From: JBECKR01 sp040235415
GTDB lineage: Bacteria; Acidobacteriota; Polarisedimenticolia; Polarisedimenticolales; Polarisedimenticolaceae
Assembly (NCBI GenBank): GCA_040235415.1
Contig: JBECKR010000292.1
Location: 1 to 30,455, forward strand
Length of the DNA: 30,455 nt
Direction: 5' to 3'
Under the pieces are notes generated by a model that was given only the letters and a program-made list of their open reading frames with translations, was not told the origin of the DNA and did not search any database. Shown in pieces: positions 1-9,746 of the stretch. Numbering within the stretch: the first letter of the stretch is position 1; the number at the start of each line of letters is the position of its first letter. The position numbers were made by a program, and so were the translations under genes.

Positions 1-1
1 C

Positions 2-328
2 CGCAGCCGAAGGGAGCGCAACGCCGCCCGGCGCGAGGTTCGGGCCGACGTCGACTCCGGCGCGCCGCCGCCGCCGACCGCCGGCGAGCGCCGCAACCTC
101 CGGGACGACCGCCGCGACGTCCGGGACGAAGCGGCGAGCCGAGCGCGAGCACGCGACGTGGCGGTCGAGCTCCGCGCGCTCGACGGCAAGCTCGACGACG
201 CGAGCCTGGACCGCAAGAGGACGCTCCTCGACGAGCTCGCCGGACTCGCCCGCGCCGAGGCCGGGGCGGACGCCCGCGAGACGCGCAAGGACCTCCGGGA
301 GAGCCGGGAGGACGTCCGGGAGCCCTGA
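2..328 (+). CDS. C-terminal part of an Arg/Asp/Glu-rich hypothetical protein
   Basis: An open frame runs from the window edge to TGA at 326-328 and gives about 108 residues. The protein is extremely charged, with Arg alternating with Asp and Glu and an Ala/Leu-rich middle. Similar short units recur: RRNLRDDRRDVRDE near residue 31 and TRKDLRESREDVREP at the end. This suggests long amphipathic or single alpha helices. I see no catalytic motif, signal peptide or membrane segment in the visible part. The frame is preferred because its third codon positions are strongly G/C and it ends just before a promoter for the next gene. The start lies outside the window. I do not recognise the family, and a periplasmic or structural role would be a guess. 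Confidence 0.55.
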   Translation, partial: RSRRERNAARREVRADVDSGAPPPPTAGERRNLRDDRRDVRDEAASRARARDVAVELRALDGKLDDASLDRKRTLLDELAGLARAEAGADARETRKDLRESREDVREP

Positions 329-385
329 CGCGCCGCTTCGCGGCCTCGTCGCTCCGAGCCTCCGCCTGTTCCGCCCCGGTGACGG

Positions 386-412
386 TGCTATGCTCGCCGC
401 TCCGGGGAGGAG
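386..412 (+). promoter_or_regulatory. Extended -10 promoter and strong RBS of the mutase gene
   Basis: TGCTATGCT at 386-394 is an extended -10 element (TGn plus TATGCT). No good -35 box lies 17-18 bases upstream, as expected for extended -10 promoters. A strong ribosome site, GGGGAGGAG at 404-412, sits six bases before the ATG at 419. The predicted 5' leader is under 20 bases. Confidence 0.4.
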
Positions 413-418
413 CGCACC

Positions 419-2077
419 ATGGCGGACGAAGCCGGGCTCGGGCGGTGGCGGGAGACGATCCTCGCGAACGCGCTCGCCAAGGCGCCGGAGCGGCGCGAGC
501 GGTTCGAGACGTCGTCCGGTCTCGAGGTCGAGCGGCTTTACACCGCATCGGACGTCGAGGGCGTCGATCCGGAGCGGGACCTCGGCTACCCGGGAGCGTA
601 CCCGTTCACCCGCGGCGTCCAGCCGACGATGTACCGCGGCCGGTTCTGGACGATGCGGCAGTACTCCGGATTCGGAACCGCCGAGGAGACGAACGCGCGG
701 TTCCGCTACCTCTTGGAGCAGGGCCAGACCGGCCTGTCGGTGGCGTTCGACCTCCCGACCCAGATGGGGTACGACTCCGACCACGCCATGGCGGCGGGCG
801 AGGTCGGCAAGGTCGGGGTCGCGATCTCCTCGCTCGAGGACATGGAGGTCCTGCTCGACGGCATCCCGCTCGATCGCGTGTCGTGCTCCATGACGATCAA
901 CGCCACCGCCGCCATCCTGCTCGCGCTGTACGTCGCGGTCGCGCGCAAGCACGGGGTCGACCCCACGCGGTTGCAGGGGACGATCCAGAACGACCTCCTC
1001 AAGGAGTACGTCGCGCGCGGAACCTACATCTACCCGCCCGAGCCGTCCTTGCGGCTGATCACGGACATCTTCACGTGGTGCCGCGAGAGCGTTCCGAAGT
1101 GGAACACGATCTCGATCTCGGGATACCACATGCGCGAGGCCGGGAGCACCGCGGCCCAGGAGGTGGCGTTCACGCTAGCGAACGCGATCGCGTACTGCGA
1201 GGCGGCGCTCGCGAAGGGTTTGTCGTTCGCGGAGTTCGGCGGTCGGCTGTCGTTCTTCTTCAACGGGCACTCGAACTTCTTCGAGGAGGTCGCGAAGTTC
1301 CGAGCCGCGCGGCGGCTGTGGGCGAGGATCTGCCGCGAGCGGTTCGGTGTCGAGCGCGACGACCTCGCGAAGATGCGGTTCCACACCCAGACCGCGGGCT
1401 CGACCCTGACCGCGCAGCAGCCCGAGGTGAACGTCGTGCGGACCGCGCTGCAGGCGCTGTCCGCCGTGCTCGGCGGGACGCAATCGCTGCACACGAACTC
1501 GATGGACGAGGCGCTCGGCCTGCCGACCGCGCGCGCGGCCCTGCTGGCGCTACGTACCCAGCAGGTCATCGCGCACGAGACGGGAGTGTGCGACACGATC
1601 GACCCCCTCGCCGGGTCGTACTTCGTCGAGTCGTTGACCGACGCGATCGAGAACGGGGCCCGGACGTACATCGAGAAGATCGACGCCATGGGCGGCGCGA
1701 TCCGGGCGATCGAGCGCGGGTTCCAGCAGCGCGAGATCCACGAGGCGGCCTACCGCTGGCAGCGGCGCGTCGAATCGGGCGACGCGGTCGTGGTCGGCGT
1801 CAACCGCCATGCGCAGGGCGAGGCCGTGCGGCCGGACGTCCTGCACGTCGACGAGGCGCTCCAGGCACGCCGCGGGGATCGCCTGCGCGCACTGCGCGCG
1901 CGGCGCGACGCCGCGGCGGCCTCCGAGGCGCTCGCCGCGGTCGAGCGAAGCGCTCGCGGGGGGGATAACCTGATGCCGCGGATCCTCGCGGCGGTCGAGG
2001 CGTACGCGACGCTCGGCGAGATCTCCGACCGTATGCGCGCGGCGTTCGGCGAGTACCGCGAGACGTTCTCTTTCTGA
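419..2077 (+). CDS. mcmA1: Methylmalonyl-CoA mutase, catalytic (alpha) subunit without B12-binding domain
   Basis: The 552-residue protein matches the TIM-barrel catalytic half of methylmalonyl-CoA mutase, which interconverts methylmalonyl-CoA and succinyl-CoA using adenosylcobalamin. Numbered against the Propionibacterium enzyme with a constant offset of 7, key residues are present: Tyr82 (Tyr89), Thr188 (Thr195), Gln190 (Gln197), Arg200 (Arg207) and His237 (His244). Tyr89 and Arg207 are known to set specificity for methylmalonyl-CoA over isobutyryl-CoA, so a true MCM is favoured. The position equivalent to Tyr75 is Gln68, a mild oddity. The protein stops after the barrel, near residue 545, with no DxHxxG cobalamin domain. 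A separate small B12-binding subunit must therefore be encoded elsewhere, as in archaea and many other bacteria. The ATG at 419 follows a strong RBS; other frames here are shadows. Confidence 0.93.
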   Translation: MADEAGLGRWRETILANALAKAPERRERFETSSGLEVERLYTASDVEGVDPERDLGYPGAYPFTRGVQPTMYRGRFWTMRQYSGFGTAEETNARFRYLLEQGQTGLSVAFDLPTQMGYDSDHAMAAGEVGKVGVAISSLEDMEVLLDGIPLDRVSCSMTINATAAILLALYVAVARKHGVDPTRLQGTIQNDLLKEYVARGTYIYPPEPSLRLITDIFTWCRESVPKWNTISISGYHMREAGSTAAQEVAFTLANAIAYCEAALAKGLSFAEFGGRLSFFFNGHSNFFEEVAKFRAARRLWARICRERFGVERDDLAKMRFHTQTAGSTLTAQQPEVNVVRTALQALSAVLGGTQSLHTNSMDEALGLPTARAALLALRTQQVIAHETGVCDTIDPLAGSYFVESLTDAIENGARTYIEKIDAMGGAIRAIERGFQQREIHEAAYRWQRRVESGDAVVVGVNRHAQGEAVRPDVLHVDEALQARRGDRLRALRARRDAAAASEALAAVERSARGGDNLMPRILAAVEAYATLGEISDRMRAAFGEYRETFSF

Positions 2078-2086
2078 CGCCGGACG

Positions 2087-3081
2087 ATGCACGACGTGCT
2101 GCTCGCGATCGAGGGCCTCGAGGTTCGCTACGACGCGCCGCGGGGCGAGGTCCGCGCGGTCGACGGGCTCGACCTCGAGATCCGCCGGGGCGAGACCTAC
2201 GCGCTCGTCGGGGAGTCCGGCTGCGGCAAGACCGCGGCGGCGCTCGCGATCGTCGGTCTCGTCGAGCCCGGTCGGATCGCGGGGGGCCGCGTCGTCTTCG
2301 AGGGCGTCGATCTCGCCGCCCTCTCCGAGCGCGAGCTCAGGCCGTACCGCGGCGGGCGCATCGGGATGGTGTTCCAGGAGCCGGCCGCGGCGCTCAATCC
2401 CGTGATCCGCGTCGGGGCCCAGGTGGTCGAGGCGATCCGGGCGCACCGCGACGTCGGCAGGCGCGAGGCGTGGCATCGGGCGGTCGATCTCCTGCGGCGG
2501 GTCGCGCTGCCGGATCCGGAGCGCGGCTCGCGCGCCTATCCCCACGAGCTCTCGGGCGGCATGCAGCAGCGGGTCATGATGGCGATCGCGCTGGCGTGCT
2601 CGCCGAGCCTGCTCGTCGCCGACGAGCCGACGACGGCGCTCGATGTCACGATCCAGGCGCAGCTGCTCGCGCTGCTGCGCGAGCTCAAGCGCGACCTCGG
2701 CCTGACGGTGCTGCTCGTGACCCACGACCTCGGGGTCGTCGCCGAGAACGCCGACCGCGTGGGAGTGATGTACGCCGGTCGCATCGTCGAGGAGGCGCAG
2801 ACCGCGACGCTGTTCGCGACGCCGCGCCACCCGTACACCCGGGGACTGCTCCGGTCCGTTCCCGGGGCGGCGCCGGCGGCCGCGAACCGGCGCCTCCCGA
2901 CGCTCGAGGGCGGGGTGCCGGACCCGGCCGCGCCGCCTCCGGGCTGCCGCTTCCACCCACGCTGTCCCGAGCGCTTCGAGCCGTGCGACGACGTCGTGCC
3001 GCGGGACTTCCGCCCCGCCGACGGGACCCGGGTCGCCTGCTTCCTCTACGATCCGGATCGCCCGGCCGGCGGAGGTCCGTC

Positions 3082-3085
<4 letters not shown>
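2087..3085 (+). CDS. dppD: Oligopeptide/dipeptide ABC transporter ATPase, DppD/OppD type
   Basis: This 332-residue cytoplasmic ATPase powers uptake of peptides or related solutes. It has Walker A GESGCGKT (42-49), Q-loop Gln97, ABC signature LSGGMQ (155-160), Walker B LLVADE (175-180) and switch His213. The C-terminal oligo_HPY region is typical of the Opp/Dpp family: HPYTRGLL near residue 247, then a Cys-containing stretch (CRFHPRCPERFEPC) that in relatives can bind an Fe-S cluster. It starts 9 bases after the mutase stop and overlaps the next ATPase by 4 bases, so the two are surely co-translated. No permease (DppB/C) or binding protein is next to it, so the substrate cannot be read from context. 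Confidence 0.9.
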
Positions 3086-4128
<1,043 letters not shown>

Positions 4129-4181
4129 TCCAGTTCTGGAGCGGCGGCGACACGCCGGCGTACCGGAGCTTCGGAGGGCCG

Positions 4182-5765
4182 ATGTTCGAAACGAGGATCC
4201 GCGCGTACCCCACGATGTGCGTTCTGGCGGCGCTCCTGACCGGCGCCGCGGCGTTCGGCCAGGCGTCGTCGACCCCCGCCGACGCCGGCGAAACCGTCTA
4301 CAAGCTCTCGTTGCGCGAGGCGTTGACGACGGCGCTCGCGAACAATCTCGACCTCGAGATCGCGAAGAAGGACCCGATGGTCGCGGAGCAGGGCATCGAG
4401 CAGCAGAAGAGCGCGTTCGACCCCGGCCTGTTCGCCTCCGCGTCGCATTCCGAGTCGAAGCAGGAGATCTCGAACCTGTTTTCGCTCAACGAGAGCAAGC
4501 GCGACGGGTACGCCGCCGGCGTCAGCCAGACTCTGCCGTTCGGCGCCGACTACACCGCGACCCTGAGCGCGGGCCGGCAGGAGGCGAGCGGACCGCTCGT
4601 CTCGGTGCCGTCGTCCTACGGCGCGGATCTCAACCTGCAGTTCAACATGCCGCTGCTCAAGGGGTACGGCACCGAGGCGACGACCGAGCAGCTCGTCCTC
4701 GCGCGCGGCAACCTCGACGTCAGCCGCCAGGACCTCCGGCAACAGGCCCAGCAGACGCTGCAGACCGTCGAGGGAGCGTACTGGGACGTCGTCGCGGCCC
4801 GCGAGGGGCTTCGCATCGCGAGGCTCCGGCTGCAGCGCGCCCAGGACCTCCTCGACCTGAACCGCAAGAAGGTCGAGGTCGGCACCCTCGCGCCGATCGA
4901 GATCACGCAGGCCGAGGCGGGCGTCGCGTCCCAGGAAGAGGGCGTCATCGTCGCCGACTTCGACCTCAGGAGCGCCGAGGACGAGCTCCGGCGGCTCCTC
5001 GCCGTGCCGGCCGACGACCCGATGTGGAACGAGCGGATCGAAGCGACCGACCAGCCGTCCTACGCGCCGGTGTCGATCGACCTCGAGGCCGCGATCACGG
5101 AGGCCTACGAACGCCGGCCGGAGCTCGCCGGCGCCCGGCAGACGGTCCGCAACCGGCTCTTGAGCGAGCGCGTCGCGAAGCGCGAGCTCCGGCCGTCGCT
5201 GAACCTCGCGGTCCAGGTCGACCCCGAAGGGAACAACTTCTCGACGACGATCGATCCGGGCCCCGACGGCATCCCGGGGACGACCGACGACGTCTCCTTG
5301 ACGGTGACGAACGACGCCTACGTCGAAGCGATCCGGGAGATCCCGAAGTTCAACAACTATTCCTGGTCCGTGGGGCTCAACTTCCGCTACGCCCTCGGAA
5401 ACCGCCAGGCCAAGGCGGACTACGCGACCGCCTCGATCCGGCGGGAGCAGGCGGAGCTGTCGGTCACGAACCTGGAGCAGTCGGTCCGGGTCGAGGTCCG
5501 CAGGTCCGCCCGCGCGATCGAGTCGGGGGTCAAGCAGGTCGAGGCCGCCCGGGCGAACGTCGTGCTGCAGCGCAAGAAGCTCGAGGCCGAGCAGAAGAAG
5601 TTCGAGAACGGCATGAGCACGTCGTTCGAGGTCCTGACGTTCCAGAACGACCTCGCCGACGCGGAGCTCTCCGAGGTTCAGGCGGTGATCCAGTTCATGA
5701 AGTCGCGCGCGGCGCTCGAGGCCGCCAAGGGCACGCTGCTCGAAAGCCGCGGACTCACGCTCTGA
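4182..5765 (+). CDS. TolC-family outer-membrane efflux/secretion channel
   Basis: The 527-residue protein begins with a signal peptide (residues 1-26, hydrophobic MCVLAALLTGAAAFG). Two OEP-like halves follow: LSLREALTTALANNLDLEIAK at 42-62 is the typical first repeat start, and LEAAITEAYERRPEL at 301-315 starts the second. Long coiled-coil helices (190-275 and 405-510) would form the periplasmic tunnel. Such proteins trimerise in the outer membrane and dock with RND, ABC or MFP partners; none is adjacent. Residues 358-371 contain DPGPDGIPGTTDDV, an Asp/Gly-rich calcium-loop-like insertion in the second beta-hairpin region, facing outward if the fold is normal. The ATG at 4182 follows GGAGG at 4171-4175. 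The gap to dppF is 53 bases, so read-through is possible, but a functional link is unproven. Confidence 0.88.
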   Translation: MFETRIRAYPTMCVLAALLTGAAAFGQASSTPADAGETVYKLSLREALTTALANNLDLEIAKKDPMVAEQGIEQQKSAFDPGLFASASHSESKQEISNLFSLNESKRDGYAAGVSQTLPFGADYTATLSAGRQEASGPLVSVPSSYGADLNLQFNMPLLKGYGTEATTEQLVLARGNLDVSRQDLRQQAQQTLQTVEGAYWDVVAAREGLRIARLRLQRAQDLLDLNRKKVEVGTLAPIEITQAEAGVASQEEGVIVADFDLRSAEDELRRLLAVPADDPMWNERIEATDQPSYAPVSIDLEAAITEAYERRPELAGARQTVRNRLLSERVAKRELRPSLNLAVQVDPEGNNFSTTIDPGPDGIPGTTDDVSLTVTNDAYVEAIREIPKFNNYSWSVGLNFRYALGNRQAKADYATASIRREQAELSVTNLEQSVRVEVRRSARAIESGVKQVEAARANVVLQRKKLEAEQKKFENGMSTSFEVLTFQNDLADAELSEVQAVIQFMKSRAALEAAKGTLLESRGLTL

Positions 5766-5776
5766 CGCCGCCTCCG

Positions 5777-5808
5777 GGGGGTTCCCGGCGCCGTCCGGGA
5801 GCCCCCTT
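5777..5808 (+). terminator. Strong GC hairpin after the TolC gene
   Basis: GGGGGTTCCCGG (5777-5788) pairs with CCGGGAGCCCCC (5795-5806) over 12 bp with one G-U pair and a 6-base loop. It starts 11 bases after the TolC stop. Only two T residues follow, so it is a weak intrinsic terminator by T-tract but a very stable stem. It isolates the TolC gene from the next promoter. Confidence 0.6.
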
Positions 5809-5863
5809 CCCCTCCCGCCCGCACGCGCGCGGCAATCGCCCCGCACCCGGTCCGCCGGTTTAC

Positions 5864-5892
5864 TTGACAGGCTTTTGACGCTGACGTACCAT
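5864..5892 (+). promoter_or_regulatory. Sigma-70-type promoter of the exbB-exbD-tonB operon
   Basis: A perfect -35 box TTGACA (5864-5869) is followed by a 17-base spacer and TACCAT (5887-5892, 4 of 6 matches to TATAAT). Transcription would start near 5899, leaving a leader of about 134 bases before the GTG of exbB at 6033. The area between the TolC gene and exbB (5766-6032) holds only this promoter, the terminator hairpin and the leader. Confidence 0.7.
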
Positions 5893-6032
5893 CCGACTCT
5901 GTCAAATCTGGAGCACAGGTCGCGTAAGGTGCGAAGCTAGAAGCACTTAGGCTTGCCGTGGACGGTCGTCGCCGGCAGCGCCTTGGGACCGTTGCGCACA
6001 CGACATCGGCGGGACGGTTTGGGAGGATCGAC

Positions 6033-6686
6033 GTGGAAACTCTGAACTCGTTCGCGGGCAGCCTCTGGAAGTACTACACCGACGGCGGAATGGTGATGCA
6101 CTTCATCTCCATCTGCTCGGTGGCCGCCATCACCGCCATCATCTACAAGATCCTGGTGTTCCGGCGTATCAAGATGGACGTCAACGAGTTCATCTCGAAG
6201 GTGCGCGCGAACCTGCTCAAGGGGAACGTCCAGGGTGCGGTCAAGGCCTGCGAGGACTACCGCGGACCGGTCGCGGCCATCATCAAGAGCGGCCTCCTGA
6301 AGCACGGCGCGCCTCGCAACGAGATCGAGAAGACGATGGAGAACGCCGCGATCCACGAGGTCGCGTACCTCGAGAAGTTCCTGACGGTCCTCGCGACCAT
6401 CACCAACATCGCTCCGCTGCTCGGCTTCCTCGGCACCGTCGTCGGCATGATCCTGTCGTTCGAGACGATCGCGCAGCAAGGCCTGAGCAACCCCGGCGCG
6501 GTCGCGAAGGGCATCTCGGTCGCCCTGCTGACGACCGCCTACGGCCTGATCGTCGCGTTCGTGACGCAGCCGTTCTACAACTACTTCACCGCGAAGATCG
6601 CCGTGAAGACCCGCGAGATCCAGACCGCCACCAACATCCTGTTCGAGACCCTCGACGAGATGGAGCGGATGGGGACCAAGGCTTAA
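6033..6686 (+). CDS. exbB: ExbB/TolQ/MotA-family proton channel protein
   Basis: I choose GTG at 6033 because GGGAGG (6021-6026) lies six bases upstream and the protein then begins as relatives do. The ATG at 5958 would add 25 unconserved residues. The 217-residue product has three membrane segments (about 22-43, 116-143 and 157-183). The MotA/TolQ core spans the last two (IAPLLGFLGTVVGMILSF and GISVALLTTAYGLIVAF). It forms the pentameric channel around ExbD and turns proton flow into work for TonB at the inner membrane. Its stop overlaps the ATG of the first exbD by one base, so stoichiometry is probably set by translational coupling. Confidence 0.92.
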   Translation: METLNSFAGSLWKYYTDGGMVMHFISICSVAAITAIIYKILVFRRIKMDVNEFISKVRANLLKGNVQGAVKACEDYRGPVAAIIKSGLLKHGAPRNEIEKTMENAAIHEVAYLEKFLTVLATITNIAPLLGFLGTVVGMILSFETIAQQGLSNPGAVAKGISVALLTTAYGLIVAFVTQPFYNYFTAKIAVKTREIQTATNILFETLDEMERMGTKA

Positions 6687-7129
6687 TGAAGATCGTCCGG
6701 CAGCGAAAGGCCCAGGCGATCATCCCGACCGCCTCGATGGCCGACATCGCGTTCCTGCTGATCATCTTCTTCATGGTCACGACGGTGTACGACGTCGACC
6801 GGACCAACGTGGCCTTGCCGTTTTCGTACAACCGCGTGCTCAACGAAAAGGGCGCCGCGATCGTGGTGATCCACGAGGTCCCGAAGAGCGGCGTGATCGA
6901 GTACAAGTTCTCCGACGGCAAGAACCCGAGCCAGCCCGTGCCGAGCCCCCAGGAGGTCTACTTCGAGGCGACGCGCGTCGCGAGCGTCGACCCGTCGAAG
7001 CAGTTCGTGATCAAGGCGGACGCCCAGGTCCGCTACGAGCTGGTCGACGAGATCCTGGACAAGCTCAGGCAGGCCGGTGTAGCGAACGTGCTTCTGCTGA
7101 CCCAGCAGGAGCCGGGCGCGAAGGGCTGA
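6686..7129 (+). CDS. exbD: ExbD/TolR-family protein, first copy
   Basis: The 147-residue protein has a short cytoplasmic N-terminus, one membrane helix (about 17-35) and a periplasmic domain. Asp20 in SMADIAFLLIIFF matches the essential proton-carrying Asp (Asp25 of E. coli ExbD). The periplasmic part ends with the usual beta/alpha unit VIKADAQVRYELVDEILDKLRQAGV. It contains a longer linker than the second copy (residues 60-90, rich in Lys, Ser and Pro). The start overlaps the exbB stop. Together with the second ExbD it could form a mixed dimer inside the ExbB ring. Confidence 0.93.
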   Translation: MKIVRQRKAQAIIPTASMADIAFLLIIFFMVTTVYDVDRTNVALPFSYNRVLNEKGAAIVVIHEVPKSGVIEYKFSDGKNPSQPVPSPQEVYFEATRVASVDPSKQFVIKADAQVRYELVDEILDKLRQAGVANVLLLTQQEPGAKG

Positions 7130-7141
7130 GGAGGCGCGCCG

Positions 7142-7624
7142 ATGCAGTTCGATCGCCGGACCCGCACCGAGGCCGAGATCCCGACCGCCTCGATGGCCGA
7201 CATCGCCTTCCTCCTGATCATCTTCTTCATGGTGACGACCGTGTTCTCGGCCACCAAGGGGCTCGAGCTGTCGCTGCCGTCGAAGGAGCAGGACGAGCAG
7301 CCGGCGGAGCAGGAGGACGCCGTGTTCATCCACGTCCTTCCGGACCAGCTCCTCGTGGACTGCAAGCCGATGCAGCCGCAGGACATTCTCACGTACCTGG
7401 AGCCGAAGCTGACCCGCAACCCGGAAAAGCCCGTGATCCTGTACACCGACCCGCAGGCCGAGTACAAGGACATGGTCCGGGTCTACGACGTCCTCGCCGA
7501 GACCAAGGGCGACGAGAACCCGTGGCCGTTCACGGTCAAGAACATCTCGATCCCGACGCAGTCCGAGGTCGAGGAGTACGTCCAGCTGTTCGGGCAGAAC
7601 CCGTTCGAGAAGCAGTGCGAGTAG
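7142..7624 (+). CDS. exbD: ExbD/TolR-family protein, second copy
   Basis: The protein has 160 residues, with GAGGAGG at 7128-7134 as RBS seven bases before the ATG. Residues 13-34 are identical to residues 13-34 of the first copy, including Asp20, but the periplasmic domains differ. An acidic Glu/Gln stretch follows the helix (47-60), and a C-terminal extension (about 125-160, NPWPFTVKNISIP onward) is absent from the first copy. Paired, diverged ExbD genes behind one ExbB are common in Acidobacteria, Bacteroidetes and Deltaproteobacteria. The identical membrane helix suggests both share the same channel. Confidence 0.92.
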   Translation: MQFDRRTRTEAEIPTASMADIAFLLIIFFMVTTVFSATKGLELSLPSKEQDEQPAEQEDAVFIHVLPDQLLVDCKPMQPQDILTYLEPKLTRNPEKPVILYTDPQAEYKDMVRVYDVLAETKGDENPWPFTVKNISIPTQSEVEEYVQLFGQNPFEKQCE

Positions 7625-7669
7625 GGCGTTCCGGTGGCGACCCGACGCCCTGCGGGGTAGGATTGAACC

Positions 7670-8386
7670 ATGGCTGACCAGCGGCAGAGGCTCGCGCTGG
7701 ACGCGAAGTTGCAGGCGGAAGACGCTCTCTACCGAGAGATGTTCGAGCGCCGCGACGACAACAAGATCCTCTGGATCGCGCTCGGGCTCGCGGTCCTCGT
7801 GCACGTCGGGGTCCTGTTGATCAAGTTCCCCGAGTGGAAGACGATCCTTCCCCAGGACGAGAAGAAGGTCATCGTCGTCCGGAAGTACGTCCCGCCGCCT
7901 CCGCCGGTCGAGCGCAAGCAGATCGTCCAGCAGAAGATCACGCGGAAGGTCCCGATCCCGGACCCGACCCCCGACGAGCCCGAGCCGATCCGTGAGCCCG
8001 AGCCCGAAATCCTCGAGCCGGCGCCGCTCCCGCCCGACGCGGAAGTGCTCCTCGGGGACCCGGAGCCGCCGCCACCGAGCGGTCCGCTGCTGGCCGGCGT
8101 CGGAGACGTCACGAACCCGGTCCGAATCGAGGCAACCTACGTCAAGCCGGAGTACCCGGACCTGGCGCGGCAGGCGCGTCTCGAGGGGAACGTCATCCTG
8201 CAGGCCGTGGTCACCAAGGACGGCACGGTCGAGGACGTCAAGGTCCTGCGCGTCGACAAGCCGAACCTGGGATTCGAGACCGCCGCGGTCGACGCCGTGA
8301 AGCAGTGGCGTTACAAGCCCGCCATGCAGAACGGACGCCCCGTCGACGTGTACTTCACGATCAACGTGAGCTTCACGCTGCACTGA
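7670..8386 (+). CDS. tonB: TonB-family energy transducer
   Basis: The 238-residue protein has an unusually long charged cytoplasmic N-terminus (1-32) before the single membrane anchor (about 33-52, ILWIALGLAVLVHVGVLL, with the His that is typical of TonB). A Pro/Glu/Lys-rich periplasmic spacer follows (60-140, including PPPPP at 75-79). The TonB C-terminal domain spans about 155-238: YPDLARQARLEGNV, VTKDGTVEDVKVL and KQWRYKPA are the family signatures. It links the ExbB/ExbD motor to TonB-dependent receptors in the outer membrane, none of which is in the window. The gap to exbD2 is 45 bases with only a modest RBS (GTAGGA at 7657-7662). Confidence 0.93.
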   Translation: MADQRQRLALDAKLQAEDALYREMFERRDDNKILWIALGLAVLVHVGVLLIKFPEWKTILPQDEKKVIVVRKYVPPPPPVERKQIVQQKITRKVPIPDPTPDEPEPIREPEPEILEPAPLPPDAEVLLGDPEPPPPSGPLLAGVGDVTNPVRIEATYVKPEYPDLARQARLEGNVILQAVVTKDGTVEDVKVLRVDKPNLGFETAAVDAVKQWRYKPAMQNGRPVDVYFTINVSFTLH

Positions 8387-8521
8387 GCGGCGTTCGTGGC
8401 TTTCCGGTTTTTCCGGATTCGGGTCGATGTTCCGGCCCGATATTTGCAGAACAAAGCAGGGGGGCGGAGCACGTCACGGAATACGTGTCCCGTTCGACGC
8501 GTGAGCGCAGAGGGTGCAGCC

Positions 8522-9718
8522 ATGAGAGGTCATGACCGACTCCTGAGATGGACGTTGTCGCTGGCGCTGGTGGCGGTCGTCGCGGTCCCCGCGGCCCTGG
8601 CCGACTACCAGACCGGAATGTCCTACTTCAAGGCCGGGAAGTACGTCGAGGCCGCGGCCGAGTTCCAGCAGCTCGTCGACGAGTCGCCGAACTACGACTA
8701 CGGCTACTACGTCCTCGGACTGTCCTACGCCAAGCTCGACAAGCCGCAGGACGCCATCCAGAACTTCGACAAGGCGATCGAGCTCAACGGCGACAAGTTC
8801 GAGTACTACTACGGGCTCGCGAGCGCCTACATGAGCCTCAAGAACTACCGCAAGACGGTGGACACGCTCGACAAGGCCGAAGGGCTCATGAGCGACAACT
8901 ACAAGTTCCCGTTCTACTCCATGCGGGGAACGGCGAACTTCGCGCAGCGCAAGTGGTCCGACGCCATCACCGACCTCGAGAAGGCGAACGCCATCAAGCC
9001 GTCGGCGGCGGTCCTGGACAACATCGGTCGCGCCTACTTCCAGCTGCGGCACTACGACAAGGCCGCGAAGGCGCTGCAGGGCGCGCTCAAGATCAACCCC
9101 AGCGCGACCGAGGACATGCAGCTGCTCTCGGAGTCGCTCATGAACATCGCGGCGGGGCAGAGCAAGCAGGCGGCGCAGCCGACGTGGGACGACGCGATGT
9201 CCTGGGCCGAGAAGTACCGCGCCAAGAACCCGGGCGAGTTCGAGGCCGTCAACCTCGTGGGCCGCGCGGCGCTCGGTGCGGGAGAGTTCCAGAAGGCGGT
9301 GCAGTCGTTCGACAAGGTGCTGCAGATGAAGCCGAGCTACTGCTACGCGATGATCAACCGCTCGAAGGCGTACATCGCGCTCGAGAAGTGGAGCGACGCC
9401 GAGAAGAGCCTGAAGCAGGCCGACCAGTGCGACCCGAACAGCAGCCTGGTTTGGGACAGCCTGGGGTTCGTCTACCGCAAGCAGGAAAAGCTCGACGAGT
9501 CGCTGACCGCCTATCAAAAGGCCTACGCCATCAAGCCGTCGTCGTCGATCGAGAAGAGCATCGACGAGGTCAAGCACAACATCGAGGTCGCACAGTTCAA
9601 CGCGGAGGCGTCCAAGAAGGAAGAGGAGCAGCGCCTCCAGGCCGAGGCCGAGAAGAAGCGGCTCGAGGAAGAGATGAAGAAGCGCGAGGAGTGGAAGAAG
9701 AAGCACGAGGACCAGTAA
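8522..9718 (+). CDS. Secreted TPR-repeat protein in the tonB operon
   Basis: The ATG at 8522 is favoured over the upstream ATG at 8396 because it gives a clean signal peptide (MRGHDRLLRW then a hydrophobic stretch ending AALA, residues 1-27). The longer form would bury that signal. The 398-residue product contains about eight tetratricopeptide repeats, for example GMSYFKAGKYVEAAAEFQQL, YYVLGLSYAKLDKPQDAIQNF and IGRAYFQLRHYDKAAKALQG. It ends in a very charged Lys/Glu coiled coil (about 355-398). TPR proteins often accompany TonB-ExbB-ExbD clusters as periplasmic scaffolds; the partner here is unknown. The 135-base gap after tonB shows no convincing promoter, so operon membership is likely. A terminator follows at once. 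Confidence 0.85.
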   Translation: MRGHDRLLRWTLSLALVAVVAVPAALADYQTGMSYFKAGKYVEAAAEFQQLVDESPNYDYGYYVLGLSYAKLDKPQDAIQNFDKAIELNGDKFEYYYGLASAYMSLKNYRKTVDTLDKAEGLMSDNYKFPFYSMRGTANFAQRKWSDAITDLEKANAIKPSAAVLDNIGRAYFQLRHYDKAAKALQGALKINPSATEDMQLLSESLMNIAAGQSKQAAQPTWDDAMSWAEKYRAKNPGEFEAVNLVGRAALGAGEFQKAVQSFDKVLQMKPSYCYAMINRSKAYIALEKWSDAEKSLKQADQCDPNSSLVWDSLGFVYRKQEKLDESLTAYQKAYAIKPSSSIEKSIDEVKHNIEVAQFNAEASKKEEEQRLQAEAEKKRLEEEMKKREEWKKKHEDQ

Positions 9719-9746
9719 CCCGCGCCCGAGCTTCGAAAAACCCCGG

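Noticed and set aside
5958..6032. ATG start 25 codons upstream for exbB
   Set aside because: The extra residues are unconserved and polar; the GTG at 6033 has an ideal RBS.
8396..8521. Longer N-terminus for the TPR protein
   Set aside because: It would hide the signal peptide, which begins exactly at ATG 8522.
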